This document shows positions 22,298-33,744 of a DNA stretch of 64,000 nucleotides, in pieces (position 1 is the stretch's first letter; each line of letters starts with the position of its first letter). The stretch is taken from contig CM066313.1 of NCBI GenBank assembly GCA_033807775.1, forward strand, positions 86,305,484 through 86,369,483, in the 5' to 3' direction. The notes under the pieces were generated by a model. The model was not told the DNA's origin. It was given only the letters and a program-made list of their open reading frames with translations, and did not search any database. Both the position numbers and the translations under genes were made by a program. This DNA is from Saussurea involucrata (taxonomy: Eukaryota > Streptophyta > Magnoliopsida > Asterales > Asteraceae).

Positions 22298-23722
22298 TTA
22301 AACGGTTTTAGGTACCCATTGCCAATCGGGTCCTTTCGGGTTAGTAGGCTTGGATTTAACATTTTGCTTTCTATAACCGGTTTTAATATAAGCATTTGAA
22401 TAAAACCAATGATTATAGTCAGACTTGCAGATAAAATCATCCACACCACAAGAAGCACAACAAATTTGATCTTGTGCCAAATTAATCAGTTGTCGCATTG
22501 AATAAACCTTGTAAGGAACTATAAGTTTTCGTCTATTGCCAACCTCATAATTAATAACATTCGAAACAAAATTGTCTTTCTTGGAATTTAAAACATTTAA
22601 AGTAGAGTGGGATGATTTGATCTGGGCCACATCCTGTGTGGACTCCTTTATTCTCCACTCAAGACGCGTGTTGTTTCTCAAATTATGATCTGAAAAACCA
22701 GACAAATAAGAGTTGTAAGCTTTTGAATATTGAGTCTGAAAAGAATTAACACGCTTCTTTCTTTTTGTTTTTCTTTTCTTTTTCTGTAACGATGGTTTTG
22801 ATTTAGATTTAGAATGATCATCATTAACAAAAACTTTCTCAGCTGATTTTGAAGATTCTCCTTCCAAGATAATCTTTTCAGGTTCCTCTTCATTTATTAG
22901 AAAGTCAGAATGATCTGGAAGTTTGGCACAGAAATCAAATTGAACAGGTGCTTCACACACAACTTTACCTTTGTCCTTACCAACATTCTCGCTTTCAAAA
23001 TCAGTATCAGTGTCATTTGATAGGGTATCATTATCATCAGACTTGGGAAAAAGAAAGTCATTATATTCTTTCTGAAAGATTTTATCTTCTTCCATAGGAA
23101 AATATATAGGAGGATCATTATCAAACTGATCTCCCAAATCCCAAGGTTCAAAATCATCTTGGTCATTGGTTGTCCAGTCTCTCAAAATAGCATTTCTTAT
23201 AAAAGATTTGCATGAGGAAACATCTGAATCTGAAGATTGTTTTTCTTTTAAAACTTTTTCTTCAGATATTTCCTTAAGTTTGGTTTTCATGACATTTAAG
23301 CTTTCTGAAAATACAGTGAGCAAAACTTCCTTTTCAATCTCAAAAGCAAGCTTCTCGTCATTTCTGACTTCTTGAATAGTACTTTGGATCTTGCTTTCGA
23401 GGTCCATGAGTTTTTGTTCAAGAACCATTGGTGGAAAATACCTTTTACCTTCCAAAGTTGGTTTGTTAGTATCAACCTTTTGAGTATTTCCTTTTTCCTC
23501 CGGTTCTTTAACAACATGACTCTCAAAGTAATTGTTTGGTTAGGTTTTCTTATAATTCAATGCCTTTGCATTGTCTGGACCATACCAAAAAGGAAGTTGC
23601 ATTTTAACTGTAGTTTTCCTCTTTATTTCTTCTTCCGCCTCGTAGTCTTCACCATCCATCTTAAGACACTTGATTTGAAAGTTTGAATGTACGGCAAGTT
23701 CAATCCATTCAAATTTATACAA
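22298..23722 (-). pseudogene. Copia gag-pol linker of element A
   Basis: Two blocks in different frames (23722-23540 and 23455-22298) encode the charged C-terminal tail of gag. Recognisable pieces are MDGEDYEAEEE, FPPMVLEQKLMDLESKI, a long acidic part, a KKKRKTKRKK basic patch and the ending WQWVPKTV followed by TAA. Equivalent sequence occurs in D (61443-61770). The WVPK end followed by a stop shortly before the protease signature is also found in C. No enzymatic domain is present. Confidence 0.75.
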
Positions 23723-23748
23723 AGTGGGAGATTTTAATAAAGCATTGC

Positions 23749-24600
23749 TCAGGTATTGTGGATTGTCATACCCGATTCCCCACTTTGAGTTGAAATATCT
23801 AACTTATTTGGTTTATGCATGTGAATTGTTTGTTCAGTTTGACCTGCTTTGTACAATTTATTTTCCAGATCCTTGACATTTTCACATAACTCATCATTTA
23901 TGTCTTTGTAAGCATGCAAAAGAGTCTCAAACTCGCTATTCTTGACTTCCGAACTCAGTAATTTATCCGATAGTTCAGTTATTCTGTCTTGAAAATAAGC
24001 ATGACCAATCTCGAATTCAGCCTTTTTCTTTTCAAAATCCTTAATTTGACTGTCTTGTTCAATTAGTCTTGCCTTTTGAGTGGAAATTATCTCATCTGCT
24101 CTATCCTGGTCTCTTTTTAGATTTTCTAATCTTTTTGTTAAATAAGCTTGTTGAGTAAAGAATTGATTGTAAAGATCGAAATGTACCTCATTAGAAGTAG
24201 ACTCTGAACCTTCACCATCAGTTTTCTTGGTCATGAAGCACATCTTAGTCTGAGCAGCTTTCTCACCTTCAGCTTCATCATCAGTCAGATCCATCCAGTA
24301 TACTTCTTCGACCATCAGTGCTATCCCCGATTCTTTCTTCTCGGCAAGCAACAACTTGTTCTTGTAGTACGTAGAATCCCTGACTTTCGGCTTCCAACAC
24401 TCTTTTGAGAAGTGACCAGTCTTTCCGCAGTTGTAGCATTTTGGAGCTTCCTCCTTCTTCTCAAAAACCTTTTTCTCTTCCGGTTTCTGATACTCATCTC
24501 TCTTGTACTCAGCTTTCTTGTCATCAAATCTCCTGCTAGACTCAACATTTGCCTTATGTTCAAAATTCTTAGAACTAGAAGAATATCTTTGATTATACGA
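23749..24600 (-). pseudogene. Copia gag, zinc-knuckle part, of element A (5' truncated)
   Basis: The sequence from QRYSSSSKNFEHK onward is gag. It has a CCHC knuckle (CYNCGKTGHFSKEC) around 24400, an acidic stretch and a coiled-coil tail almost identical in layout to F. The apparent start MNQVVSYN (24615) is not a gag start: those residues come from the fused Gypsy element. The N-terminal UBN2 domain, present in F and D, is missing. Confidence 0.85.
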
Positions 24601-24820
24601 CACGACTTGGTTCATTAGGATTGGGGTTGAGTCTCTTGCTTCTTGCCATTGAAGGGTGTGGTGGTTTCTTGAGAGAAATTTTTCTGGGAAGGAAGAGTAT
24701 GTGTTTGAATTTTGAGAGTAAAAGGTTTCTTTTGGCTTTTGGTGTGGAACTGGAATGTTTATTGGGTATTGTCTTTTAGAGGGAACAGTTAATTTGGAGA
24801 GAGAGAGAGGTTATTATGAA
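24600..24820 (-). pseudogene. Start of env-position ORF of Gypsy B, truncated
   Basis: An ATG at 24647-24649 opens MARSKRLNPNPNEPSR and runs for 18 codons before a stop created by the junction with Copia A. Upstream on the same strand is a CT-rich, ATG-poor leader (24650-24820), as expected before the third ORF of Athila elements. Only the first residues remain, so function cannot be judged. Confidence 0.5.
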
Positions 24821-25123
24821 TTATCTTGGAAATAGGAGGAGTTGGTGTGATGTGACAGAAAAGTAGACATTTGTGTAAGAAAAAGGTGATGTATTTCTGC
24901 TCTTGGGCCCCCAACCGTCCCATCTCAGCGTCAGTCCGGCAGTGGGAAGCACAGTGACATGCTCGATGTCACTGCGAAGCAATTGTTTGACTTTCTCTTC
25001 AAAATTTGGCAATCTCTCCTACACACATTAAAATAAACTACCATACAGAATTAAAGAGACCAAAAGTAATAACAATACAGCAAATAACTGAAATAAAGTA
25101 TTTACAAGTGGTTTTGACTTTGC

Positions 25124-26827
25124 TTAACCAGAGTGGGGTAGAGAGTGGGATGGGTGATGGGCACTATCGCTCAAAAAGTGCTTCATTCTCTGCCCATTGA
25201 CTTTAAATGTTTGACCAGACTGTGGGGACATCAATTCCACTGTTCCAAAGGGACTTACCTTGACCACTGTGTATGGTCCCGTCCATCGTGATTTTAGTTT
25301 ACCAGGAAAGAGTTTGAGACGGGAATTGAACAATAGTACCTGTTGGCCTTCCATAAACTCCCTATGGTTGATTCTTCGATCATGCCACATCTTGGTATTT
25401 TCTTTATACAACTTTGCATTTTCATAGGAGTGGTATCACAACTCCTCTAGTTCATGCAATTTCAAAAACCTCTTGATTCCCGCAGCATCCTCACTCATAT
25501 TGAGCTCTTTAAGGGCCCAAAACGCCTTGTGCTCTAATTCAATCGGTAAATGGCAAGCTTTGCCAAAAACCAACTTGAATGGAGACATTCCCAAAGGAGT
25601 TTTGTAGGCCGTTCGATAGGCCCAAAGAGCATCATCAAGTTTGGTTGACCAATCTTTGCGGTGTGGCTTAACGACTTTCTCTAAAATGCTTTTGATTTCT
25701 CGGTTTGAAAGTTCGGCCAAACCGTTGGTGTGCGGGTGGTATGCGGTGGCTACTCGATGATGTATATCATACTTAGCAAGGACTGAGCTCATGACTTTGT
25801 TCACAAAATGGGTTCCTTCGTCACTAATCAATGCTCGTGGTGTTCCAAATCGAGTGAAAATATTTTTATGCAAAAATTTCACCACGGTGTTAGCATCATT
25901 TGAGTGACATGCAACAACTTTCACCCATTTTGAAAAATAGTCCACCGCAACCAAGATATAAAAATTATTGTTTGAATTTGGGAAAGGACCCATGAAATCG
26001 ATCCCCCAAACAACAAAAAGTTCTACCTCTAGAATGTTATTAAGAGGCATCTTGTTCCTTTGTGAAATGTTCCCGGTGCGTTGACATTGCTCACATTTTT
26101 TCACAAATTCGAAAGAGTCTTTAAACACAGTGGGCCAAAATAACCCACTTTGCAAGATTTTTGCAGCAGTGCGATTTCCACCAAAGTGGCTACCGTAGTG
26201 GGATGTGTGACAACCAAGGAGTAATTGATGTTGCTCACTCCCGTGGACACAATGCCTCAATATTTGGTCCGTCCCAATCTTATACAAGAAAGGGTGGTCC
26301 CAAACATATTGACGAGTATCATGTAAAAACTTTTTAAATGGTTGTCCACTCATCCCGTGGGGTTTTAGTCCACTTGCTAAAAAGTTTGCAATGTCAGCAT
26401 ACCAAGGAATATTGTTATCGTGATGTTGGGCTGCCAACAATTGTTCATCGGGAAAATTCTCTTTGACCGGAGTGGGATCCACAGTGGTCACTACCTTTTC
26501 GAGCCTGGACAGATGGTCAGCTACCTGATTTCTTTCTCCTTTTCTATCAACGATCTCAAGGTCGAATTCTTGCAACAATAAAACCAATCTAATCAAACGT
26601 GGCTTGGAATCAGCCTTGTTGATCAAATATTTTATTGCTGCATGATCAGTGTGCACAATGACCTTCGTCCCTATCAAGTATGACCTGAAACGATCAAAAG
26701 CAAACACCACCGCAAATAATTCTTTTTCAGTGACAGTATAATTAATCTGAGCTTCACTCGGTGTTTTACTTGCATAATAAATGGGGTGAAAGATTTTGTT
26801 CTTCCTTTGTCCAAGAACAGCCCCCAC
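25124..26827 (-). pseudogene. Gypsy RNase H and integrase of element B
   Basis: RNase H comes first (YTVTEKELFAVVFAFDRFRS, VHTDHAAIKYL, DLEIVDRKGERNQVADHLSR). The integrase follows with an HHCC-like zinc finger (H-x-GGNRTAAKIL ... CEQCQRTG), the catalytic core (VWGIDFMGPFP, then LISDEGTHFVN and NGLAELSNREIK) and a C-terminal part in a second block (25411-25124, with SRWTGPYTVVKVSPFG and FKVNGQRMKHF). A stop near 25436 separates the two blocks. All three integrase acidic residues appear to be present. The region would process and insert element cDNA if it were intact. Confidence 0.88.
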
Positions 26828-26830
26828 AGC

Positions 26831-27913
26831 CTACTCGCTGGCGTCACACATGACTTCAAATGGGAGTGACCAGTCAGGAGTGGTAACTATGGGTGCAGTA
26901 ACTAAGGCTTTCTTGATTGTTTCAAAAGCATCTCGACATTCGTGGGTGAAATTAAATTCTTTTTCATGTTGCAATAGGTTACATAGGGGTTTAGTTAGTT
27001 TCGAAAAATCTTTGATGAACCTCCTATAGAAACCTGCATGACCCAAGAAACTTCGAATACCTTTCACAGTTGTGGGTTCGGGAAGTTGTGCCACTACCTC
27101 AAGCTTGGCTTTGTCAACTTCTAACCCTCTTTTTGAGACAAGATGACCTAGGACAATACCTTCCTTCCTCTACCATAAAATGGCAATTTTCCCAGTTTAG
27201 AATAAGGTCATGGGTCTCACATTTTATTAGGCTTTTCTCTAAATTTCCCAGGCAGTTGTCAAATGATGTCCCTATCACAGAAAAGTCATCCATAAAAACT
27301 TCTATGATGTCCTCAATCATGTCGGTGAAAATGGCCATCATACAACGTTGGAAAGTGGCTGGGGCATTACACAATCCAAATGGCATCCTTCGGAATGCAA
27401 AAGTACCGTAGGGACAAGTAAAAGTGGTCTTTTCTTGGTCCTCGGGGGCGATATGGATTTGGTTGTATCCGGAGTATCCATCTAGAAAACAATAGAATTC
27501 CTTTCCCGCTAACCTATCAAGCATTTGGTCAATGAAAGGTAGGGGAAATGGTCTTTCTTGGTGGCTAGGTTGAGTTGTCTATAATCCATGCATATTCTCC
27601 ACCCCGTGACAGTCCTAGTGGGAATGAGCTCGTTCTATTCGTTCTTCACTACGGTCGTCCCTCCCTTTTTAGGGACACATTGGACGGGGCTCACCCAACT
27701 ACTACTAGCTATTGGGTAGATAATACCTGCATCTAACCACTTCAAAACTTCTTTCTTAACTACCTCCTTCATTATGGGGTTCAACCTTCTTTGAGGTTGG
27801 ACTTTTCCAGGGTGGTCACTCTCCAAGTTAATCTTATGTTGACATAAGGAGGGGATAATACCTCTAATGTCCGCTATGGTCCAACCAATTGCCCTTTTAT
27901 GCTTTATCAACAA
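26831..27913 (-). pseudogene. Gypsy reverse transcriptase of element B, broken
   Basis: Three blocks cover the RT. 27913-27635 is the N-terminal part (RRLNPIMKEVVKKEVLKWLD, SPVQCVPKKGG). 27524-27114 carries FLDGYSGYNQI, FAFRRMPFGLCNAPATFQ and the active site FMDD (EVFMDDFSV). 27094-26831 is the thumb/connection region (GFYRRFIKDFSKLTKPL). Stops near 27633 and 26830 and a frameshift near 27150-27180 break the frame. Confidence 0.88.
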
Positions 27914-27931
27914 ATCAATCAGAAGTTGTTC

Positions 27932-29000
27932 TTATTTCTCACTAAGTTTGGAAGAGATAATAACGGGAAGTTTATTATTCTTAGCGAGATAAGCATATTT
28001 CAAGTGAGATGGCAATGGTTTTACCTCTAACTCGGGAGGTTGTTCTATTGAAGGGGGTTGAACGTTTCTGTCCTTGAAGTCCAGAGGTTTAAAGGCTGCC
28101 ACTATCCTCAAAAGTGTCATCACTCTCAGAGTCGGAGTGCTCACTCTCACTCCCCACTGTGTTCAATGTATCAAAACTTTGGGTACCACTAATCGAACTC
28201 AAAGCAAAACAGTCTTCGGTTTCTATGAACTTATGGGACTTGAAGGCATTGAATGTTACCTCTTGGTCATGGACTCTCATAGTGAGTTCTCCTTTGTGCA
28301 CATCGATCAAAGTACGTCCGGTTGCAAGAAACGGACGCCCTAAGATGATTGGGATATCTTTATCAGCCTCATAATCTAGAATTAGAAAATCGGTGGGGAA
28401 GATAAATTTATCCACTTGGACCAAAACGTCTTCTATTTTTCCCTTGGGGTAGGCAATGGACCGGTCGGCTAGTTGTAATGTCACGGTTGTGGGTCTAGCC
28501 TCTCCAATACCTAACTTGTTGAAAATGGACAATGGCATTACGTTTATACTAGCTCCCAAATCACAAAGTGTTTGACCTACTTCTTGTCCTCCTATTGTGC
28601 ATGGAATGGTGAAACTACCCGGGTCTTTCAACTTAGGTGGAATCTTGCTGGTAAGGAGGGCACTACATTCCTTGGTCAACGCCACAGTCTCAAACTCACC
28701 CAACTTTCTCTTTTTGTTTAAAATATCCTTTAAAAATTTAACATAGCTTGGCATTTGCTCGAGAGCCTCTACCAAGGGTATGTTAATGTGAAGTTGTTTA
28801 AAAATGTCTAAGAATTTTTTAAATTGAACATCGACATTCTTACCCTTCATTCTTTCAGGAAAAGGTACATTTTGTGGGTCAATTGGAGTTTGCTGTGGTG
28901 TTGGCTTTGGAACAGTAGGTTTTGGTATGGGTCCAAAAGTGGGAAGCTCAGGGACATCGGTCCTCACTGTGGGTTTGACAGTGACTTGAGGAGTGGCCAC
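27932..29000 (-). pseudogene. Gypsy aspartic protease region of element B
   Basis: The 29000-28089 block contains the retropepsin signature LCDLGASINVMPLSIFNKLG, with D-L-G-A-S typical of Athila/Tat proteases, and later DIPIILGRPFLATGRTLIDV. A Ser/Asp-rich tail follows. The frame shifts near 28100 into a second block (28150-27932) that links to RT. The enzyme would cleave the element's own polyprotein. Confidence 0.85.
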
Positions 29001-29068
29001 TGTGGTTTTAGGGACAGTGGGTATTTGAGGCGGATCATCAGAATCAAAAACGATATCTTTCAGATCCT

Positions 29069-30538
29069 TTACACTCTAAGCGTTATAGACTTGACGTGTT
29101 CTTTTCCTATCACCTTAGCGTGTTTGGTGTCACTAGGTAACGTCCCTGGCGGTCTATTCTTGACTTCGACGGCTAGTTGTCCTACTTGAGTCTCAATGTT
29201 CCTAATGGCTGGTTGAGTTTGATTCATGAAACCCTTGAGAATTGATTCAATTGATGGTTGAGTCTCAGTGGTGTGAATTGGTCGTGGTTGGAACTGTTGC
29301 GAGGATTGTCCTTGCTGAAAGTTCTGTGGGGGATGCCCACTGTGATGTTGGTGAAATCCAGGAGGGTTTTGTGGTCTTTGCTGAACATGACTCGCCCCGT
29401 GGGGTTGGAAGCCTGGATTACCAGCCCAAGAGAAATTTGGGTGATTTCTCCAACCTGGATTATAAGTCTGTGAATATGGGTTGTTCATCGGGTTGGTTCC
29501 TATAACATTAACGGCCTCAGGATTTGCTGGACAATAGTCAAACACATGTTCCTCTCCACAGAGGGAACAGTTCTCAGTGAGATGTGTTGCGGAATTGACT
29601 TGGCCTCTATTTGGATTTAAAACTAATTTGGTTAAGGCCACTAACTGTGCATTCATGGTTTTGAGTGCTTCGGAATCAATGGTGTTGGTCTTTGGTATGG
29701 GTGCTCTAGGATTTGACCACTCGGTATTGTTGTTGGACACTTTTTCTAAGATTTGATATCCTTCATTGTAGGTCTTACTTGTGAATGTTCCACCTGCTGT
29801 TGCATCTAAGATGATTTTGGCTGCATTGGAAAGACCATTGTAAAAGGTCTCCAATTGGATGCAATGTGGGATTCCGTGATGTGGGCACTTTCGAAGTAAA
29901 TCTTTAAATCGTTCCCATGCATCTGAAACAGCCTCATCTTCTTCTTGTCTGAACAAAATAATATCATTTCGAAACCTTACATTCCTTGTGGGAGGAAAGT
30001 ATTTTTGTAAAAACTTGTCAGCAAGTTCTTGCCAAGTGGTTATCGAGTGAGGTGCATGTGAGTTCAGCCAAGACTTGGCCTTATCCCTTAATGAAAAAGG
30101 GAAAAGCCTTAGCCTTAATGCTTCATCACTCACACCTTGCAATTGAAAGGAATCAGTCATTTCTAAAAAGGATTTTAAGTGTGAGTGTGGATCCTCAGAT
30201 GGTGATCCTCCAAACTGACCCATGGCTTGGATCATTTGAAACATCACCGGTTTGAGTTCAAAATGTGTTGCAACAATGTTGGGCCTTAAAATTCCGGAGC
30301 TTAAATCACCAACTCCGGAAGTAGCATAGTCCCGTATTTTTCGATCTTTACTATCGGCAATCGTCACTGTGGTCTCCACTGGTGGTGGTGGGTTGAAGGA
30401 TATCTCACCTCCAGCACCTGCCATATTTGTAGGGGGAGTCACAGGGGGTTGTCGATTTGTGTTTCTGCGTCTTCTTCGGAAAGTTTTCTCTATTTCAAGA
30501 TCGATTAGTAACAAAGGTCCGTGTTGTTGCCTTGGCAT
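29069..30538 (-). CDS. Gypsy gag of element B
   Basis: This 489-codon frame encodes the capsid protein. Residues about 100-330 form the retrotransposon gag domain (HSHLKSFLEMTDSFQLQGVSDEALRLRLFPFSL, AKSWLNSH, FLQKYFPPTRN, ETFYNGLSNAAK). A degenerate knuckle lies near residue 345 (CSLCGEEHVFDYCP), followed by a Gln/His/Pro-rich tail. It ends at a TAG just before the protease block. It is the longest uninterrupted gag in the window. The start may lie further upstream, since an Arg-rich stretch precedes the conserved part. Confidence 0.85.
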   Translation of the reverse strand: MPRQQHGPLLLIDLEIEKTFRRRRRNTNRQPPVTPPTNMAGAGGEISFNPPPPVETTVTIADSKDRKIRDYATSGVGDLSSGILRPNIVATHFELKPVMFQMIQAMGQFGGSPSEDPHSHLKSFLEMTDSFQLQGVSDEALRLRLFPFSLRDKAKSWLNSHAPHSITTWQELADKFLQKYFPPTRNVRFRNDIILFRQEEDEAVSDAWERFKDLLRKCPHHGIPHCIQLETFYNGLSNAAKIILDATAGGTFTSKTYNEGYQILEKVSNNNTEWSNPRAPIPKTNTIDSEALKTMNAQLVALTKLVLNPNRGQVNSATHLTENCSLCGEEHVFDYCPANPEAVNVIGTNPMNNPYSQTYNPGWRNHPNFSWAGNPGFQPHGASHVQQRPQNPPGFHQHHSGHPPQNFQQGQSSQQFQPRPIHTTETQPSIESILKGFMNQTQPAIRNIETQVGQLAVEVKNRPPGTLPSDTKHAKVIGKEHVKSITLRV

Positions 30539-30616
30539 GCAACACGAACAGCTTAGAAAAACGAGTTACTCGGGCTCGAACAAAAACTAATGTCTTGAGA
30601 TTTAAAATCACGCCAG

Positions 30617-30634
30617 TCCCCGGCAACGGCGTCA
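30617..30634 (-). other. Primer-binding site (Asp tRNA), Gypsy B
   Basis: The minus strand reads TGACGCCGTTGCCGGGGA, one mismatch from the widespread plant Gypsy sequence complementary to the 3' end of tRNA-Asp. It lies six bases inside the LTR end. Confidence 0.88.
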
Positions 30635-30640
30635 AAAACT

Positions 30641-31554
30641 TGGTACGTGCGAAATATGTGATTTAATCGCAGTGGGTTGCAAACTATCCACAGTGGGAAG
30701 TGCAAGTGTACACTGTCCACTATGATCGTCACAGCAAGTAATGGTTGGTAAAATACCAGAATCGTATCCACAGGGACTGGAAAATCAAGACAATACAGTT
30801 CTCATGAGCTTCCTTTTACAAGTTTCAATTAGAGAGGAAGCAATATTTTGGTTTGGTTTGGTGAAATGCTACTCTAACGATTTTACTAAAGATTTAAAAG
30901 AAGGAATGTAGGTTAGATTTTCCCTAGATTTTATACTAAATACTTGATCCCAAAAGTGATCCTTGTACTTGAGGTGGACGTTCTCGCTAGAAAAGCCCGA
31001 TTACAAAATACTCACACCTTTAAGCAAAAAATCCCATACTCTTAGTATTTACTGTTTTGTCAATGGTAATCTCAAAATGGGTCTTTTCAGGCCTTGATGG
31101 AATGTGTAGAGACAAATACTCTAAGTGTTTTTAACTACACCAACTAGCTTGCCTACTACTGCAGTGGGTTGAGATTAGCTCACTGTGCCGACCTCACTTT
31201 TGTAAGTGTCATAAGAATTCTTTCGAATCCCCTAGCATCATTCAAGCTCGTGTCACTGCGTTCTACTCATTTCTGAACCTTCTATTCTCCAGATTTTTAC
31301 TTTCAAGCTAAGATTTGATTTTCTTTTGTCTTCTTCTCTGCTCGATAGTGGGGTCCGGAGTGGGATGCGCAAGTCACTGCGAGTATTTCGTGAAAAAGCA
31401 ACAAAATACCACCAAATGATTTATAAAAACTATGGTTCACTCTTTTTTATGAATTTTACCAAGAATTGGGGTTTTAAGAAGTGAAATGGCTAAAATTTAA
31501 CAAAATAAAATAAAAAGAAAAGAAAATAATAACTCTAAAAATAGAGTTATCACA
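30641..31554 (-). repeat. 5' LTR of Gypsy element B
   Basis: The inner end (TGGTACG in plus orientation) sits next to the primer-binding site. The outer end is placed at TTATCACA, giving a minus-strand LTR start TGTGATAAC. Length is about 914 bp. A perfect 9 bp inverted repeat (ATAACTCTA / TAGAGTTAT, 31529-31550) lies at the outer end. CAGTGGG and CACTGTG/CACTGCG words recur through the LTR. The outer boundary is less certain because the 3' LTR is missing for comparison. Confidence 0.65.
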
Positions 31555-32416
31555 ACCCATTTCAGAATCAAACATAGGTTGGGAACGAAAATTGCCAAAT
31601 GATTATATAAAAATAATCAAGTGGCCCAAAGATAAGGTACAGTGGGTGCAAAGAAAGAACTCTACCTCCTTCTTTGCAAAGGTTTCTTAATCAATAAACA
31701 TAAAAGAGTTAAATTTGGTAATAATGATTCATAATTCATATCATTTTCGAATCCTTTTAGACATAATATTCAGCCACTTAAAATGAAAAAAATGGGATTT
31801 TAACATTTTTATTGCTCCAATAGCTATGTTATCCTCTATGCTAAAATAGAGAAAAGATGAGAGAGGTTGTAAGAATTATAGGTATGAATTACGGATCCCA
31901 TATATACCTGCACTATTGATTGTTGGGTTGCTACTTGGCACATTTGATTACTACTTCGTATGTGCATTTGGTTTTTTGGACTCTTTTTCATATGCGTAAT
32001 TTCTTGAATTTAAAGAGTAGTTCATTTGATGTCAAAAGGGCATCTCTTTCATTATATATCTCCTTTCCTTTACTTTTTAAAAGGAGGATGAGAGTGCATA
32101 TCAGCCCACAAAACTTGGCCAAAATGCTTTATAGGTACAAAACGACTCAAAATGATTAGGAGTTGATGTATAAAGTTCAAATCCATAAAGAAAATGTATA
32201 TCAAGTGTAGTGAATCCATGTGAACTTGTCCTCTTGTCAACTTTTTAGCTGGCATATCACATATACTTTTTTTATAAGTAATAAATAAAAGCTATATATA
32301 TACTGATTGCATTGTATCACATTTAAACTATTCTTTTTTCAACCATGTGTTATCTTTTGGTATTACCTTAATTTCAACTTATTTAACCTATTGATATGAT
32401 TTAAGCATAATTGTTA
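31555..32416. other. Intergenic stretch, no gene
   Basis: AT-rich sequence without a supportable ORF or recognisable repeat. Short open frames here lack coding character. Confidence 0.5.
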
Positions 32417-32657
32417 CTCCCTCCGTTCTAAAAATAAATGTCCATAACGAAAATGACTGAAAATTTTAAGAATATATAATTATTACACTTTTTAATTAAC
32501 TAAATGACATTTTTACACTTGATAATAAGAGAAAGAAGTTTTAATTTTCTATATCATTATTAAGGACAAAATAGGAAAATAGACACTTATTTTTTTTTAA
32601 ATAGATTGAGACAAACTAAATAAGAAACATGGACACTTGTTATGCGACAACAGGAGT
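32417..32657. mobile_element. Stowaway-like MITE
   Basis: The left end reads CTCCCTCCGTTCTAAAAAT, the classic plant Stowaway terminus, followed by AAATGTCC. The reverse-complemented right end reads ACTCCTGTTGTCGCATAAC, then AAGTGTCC. TA (or TTA) flanks both sides. It is about 241 bp with no coding capacity. Confidence 0.72.
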
Positions 32658-33077
32658 TATGCATATATATATATATTTATATATATAGGGGTGAGTTCAA
32701 ATAAAAACCAAATTTCAGTTGTAAACGTGAGGACAAACCACAGCCCTTGATTAAAAAATCGGAGATCAGATCAATGAATAAAAAACACGGTGGCAATTTT
32801 GTAAATAACTTGAAAACTATGTTCATGGCTTAGTGAATTTTTAGCGCGCAGGGGTAAAATTGGAATCAGCCCTCTTTTGTTGACTTTTTATTTTCTTTTT
32901 TAATTAAAAAACTTTTACCCCCTTAAATTTTAAAATAAATTATCTCAAAAACTACTAACATTTTAATCAAACAAATTACATCAAAAAAACGAGAATTTCG
33001 TGCTCTTCGATATGACATCCATCATGATATAGTTTTTTTTTTCGATTTAACCGTTTTTTAAGTGAAATCGTGTATAT

Positions 33078-33240
33078 ATGTTATATTCAGACTGAATATA
33101 ACACATATTCAGACTGAATATAACACATATTCAGACTGAATATAACACATATTCAGACTGAATATGTGTTATATTCAGACTGAATATAACACATATTCAG
33201 TCTGAATATAACACATATTCAAACTGATGTATTTATATCA
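33078..33240. repeat. Array of about 22 bp palindromic units, left arm
   Basis: About seven copies of TATTCAGACTGAATATAACA-type units are present. Each contains a near-perfect palindrome (ATTCAG, one base, CTGAAT). One internal copy is reversed, making nested hairpins. The counterpart array is at 33745-33960. Confidence 0.85.
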
Positions 33241-33394
33241 AACTGAATATGTCTCACATTATTATCACCTGCTAATTCCTACATTAATAGTAATATCTCA
33301 AATGGTATAATCGATCAACAAAATCAAAACATGATGATGAGAAATGATCAAGAAACTTGTTCATCATCTCACAACCATCAAAATCCTAAACTAG

Positions 33395-33729
33395 GATCGA
33401 TTAATAGACAAACAAGATATTCAGGCTGCTGTTGATCATCAAGCATCAACCCCAACATCTTGCAACAACAACGCCGACTCAGGTGATCATGAAGATAAGA
33501 TCAGTGGTGAAGAAAATGAGAATAAGAGTAATAATAATGTTGAAATTGTTCCATTACTAGAATCTGATAAGTTTTGGAACATGCTGGATGACATAGAATT
33601 AGATGATCAGTCCCAACCATTAATGATCACCGATGATGATGATGAAAATGGATCACAAATGGAAGTTGACAAGTTGAGAGAGAGAGAGAGAGGGAGGTTC
33701 AAAGAAAAACCTCAAAAAACGAAAAACTG
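33395..33729 (+). pseudogene. Possible captured host gene fragment (MYB C-terminus-like)
   Basis: One plus-strand frame is open for about 111 codons to a TGA at 33727-33729. It is rich in Asn, Asp and Ser and contains EIVPLLESDKFWNMLDDIEL and an acidic QPLMITDDDDENG. Acidic tails with a K-FW-x-ML-D core are found at the C-terminus of some R2R3-MYB factors, so a MYB is a possible donor. A preceding segment in another frame (NDQETCSSSHNHQNPKLG) may belong to the same gene across a frameshift. No DNA-binding repeat is present, so the identification is weak. Capture between MULE-like arms would make this a Pack-type element. Confidence 0.35.
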
Positions 33730-33744
33730 AAGAACACATATAAA

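Larger units (their letters stand above)
12972..24600 (-). mobile_element. SIRE-like Copia retrotransposon A, 5' end missing
   Basis: In minus-strand order there are the gag C-terminal half, protease, integrase, RT, RNase H, a 1.5 kb noncoding spacer, a 4 kb third ORF, a polypurine tract and the 3' LTR. The 5' LTR, leader and N-terminal gag are absent: homology to gag of F stops at about 24595-24600, and Gypsy element B begins there. All coding parts carry stops or frameshifts. The extra ORF after RNase H and the large size are features of the SIRE (Maximus) lineage; the LTR itself matches the F/D family. Confidence 0.9.
24600..31554 (-). mobile_element. Athila-like Ty3/Gypsy retrotransposon B, 3' end missing
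   Basis: In minus-strand order there are a 5' LTR, an Asp-tRNA primer-binding site, gag, protease (CDLGAS type), RT, RNase H and integrase, then a leader and the first codons of a downstream ORF, cut off at about 24600 where Copia A begins. The protease wording, gag type, Asp primer and an ORF start downstream of integrase indicate the Athila group. Several stops and frameshifts make it inactive. The 3' LTR is absent, so no target duplication can be tested. Confidence 0.88.
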
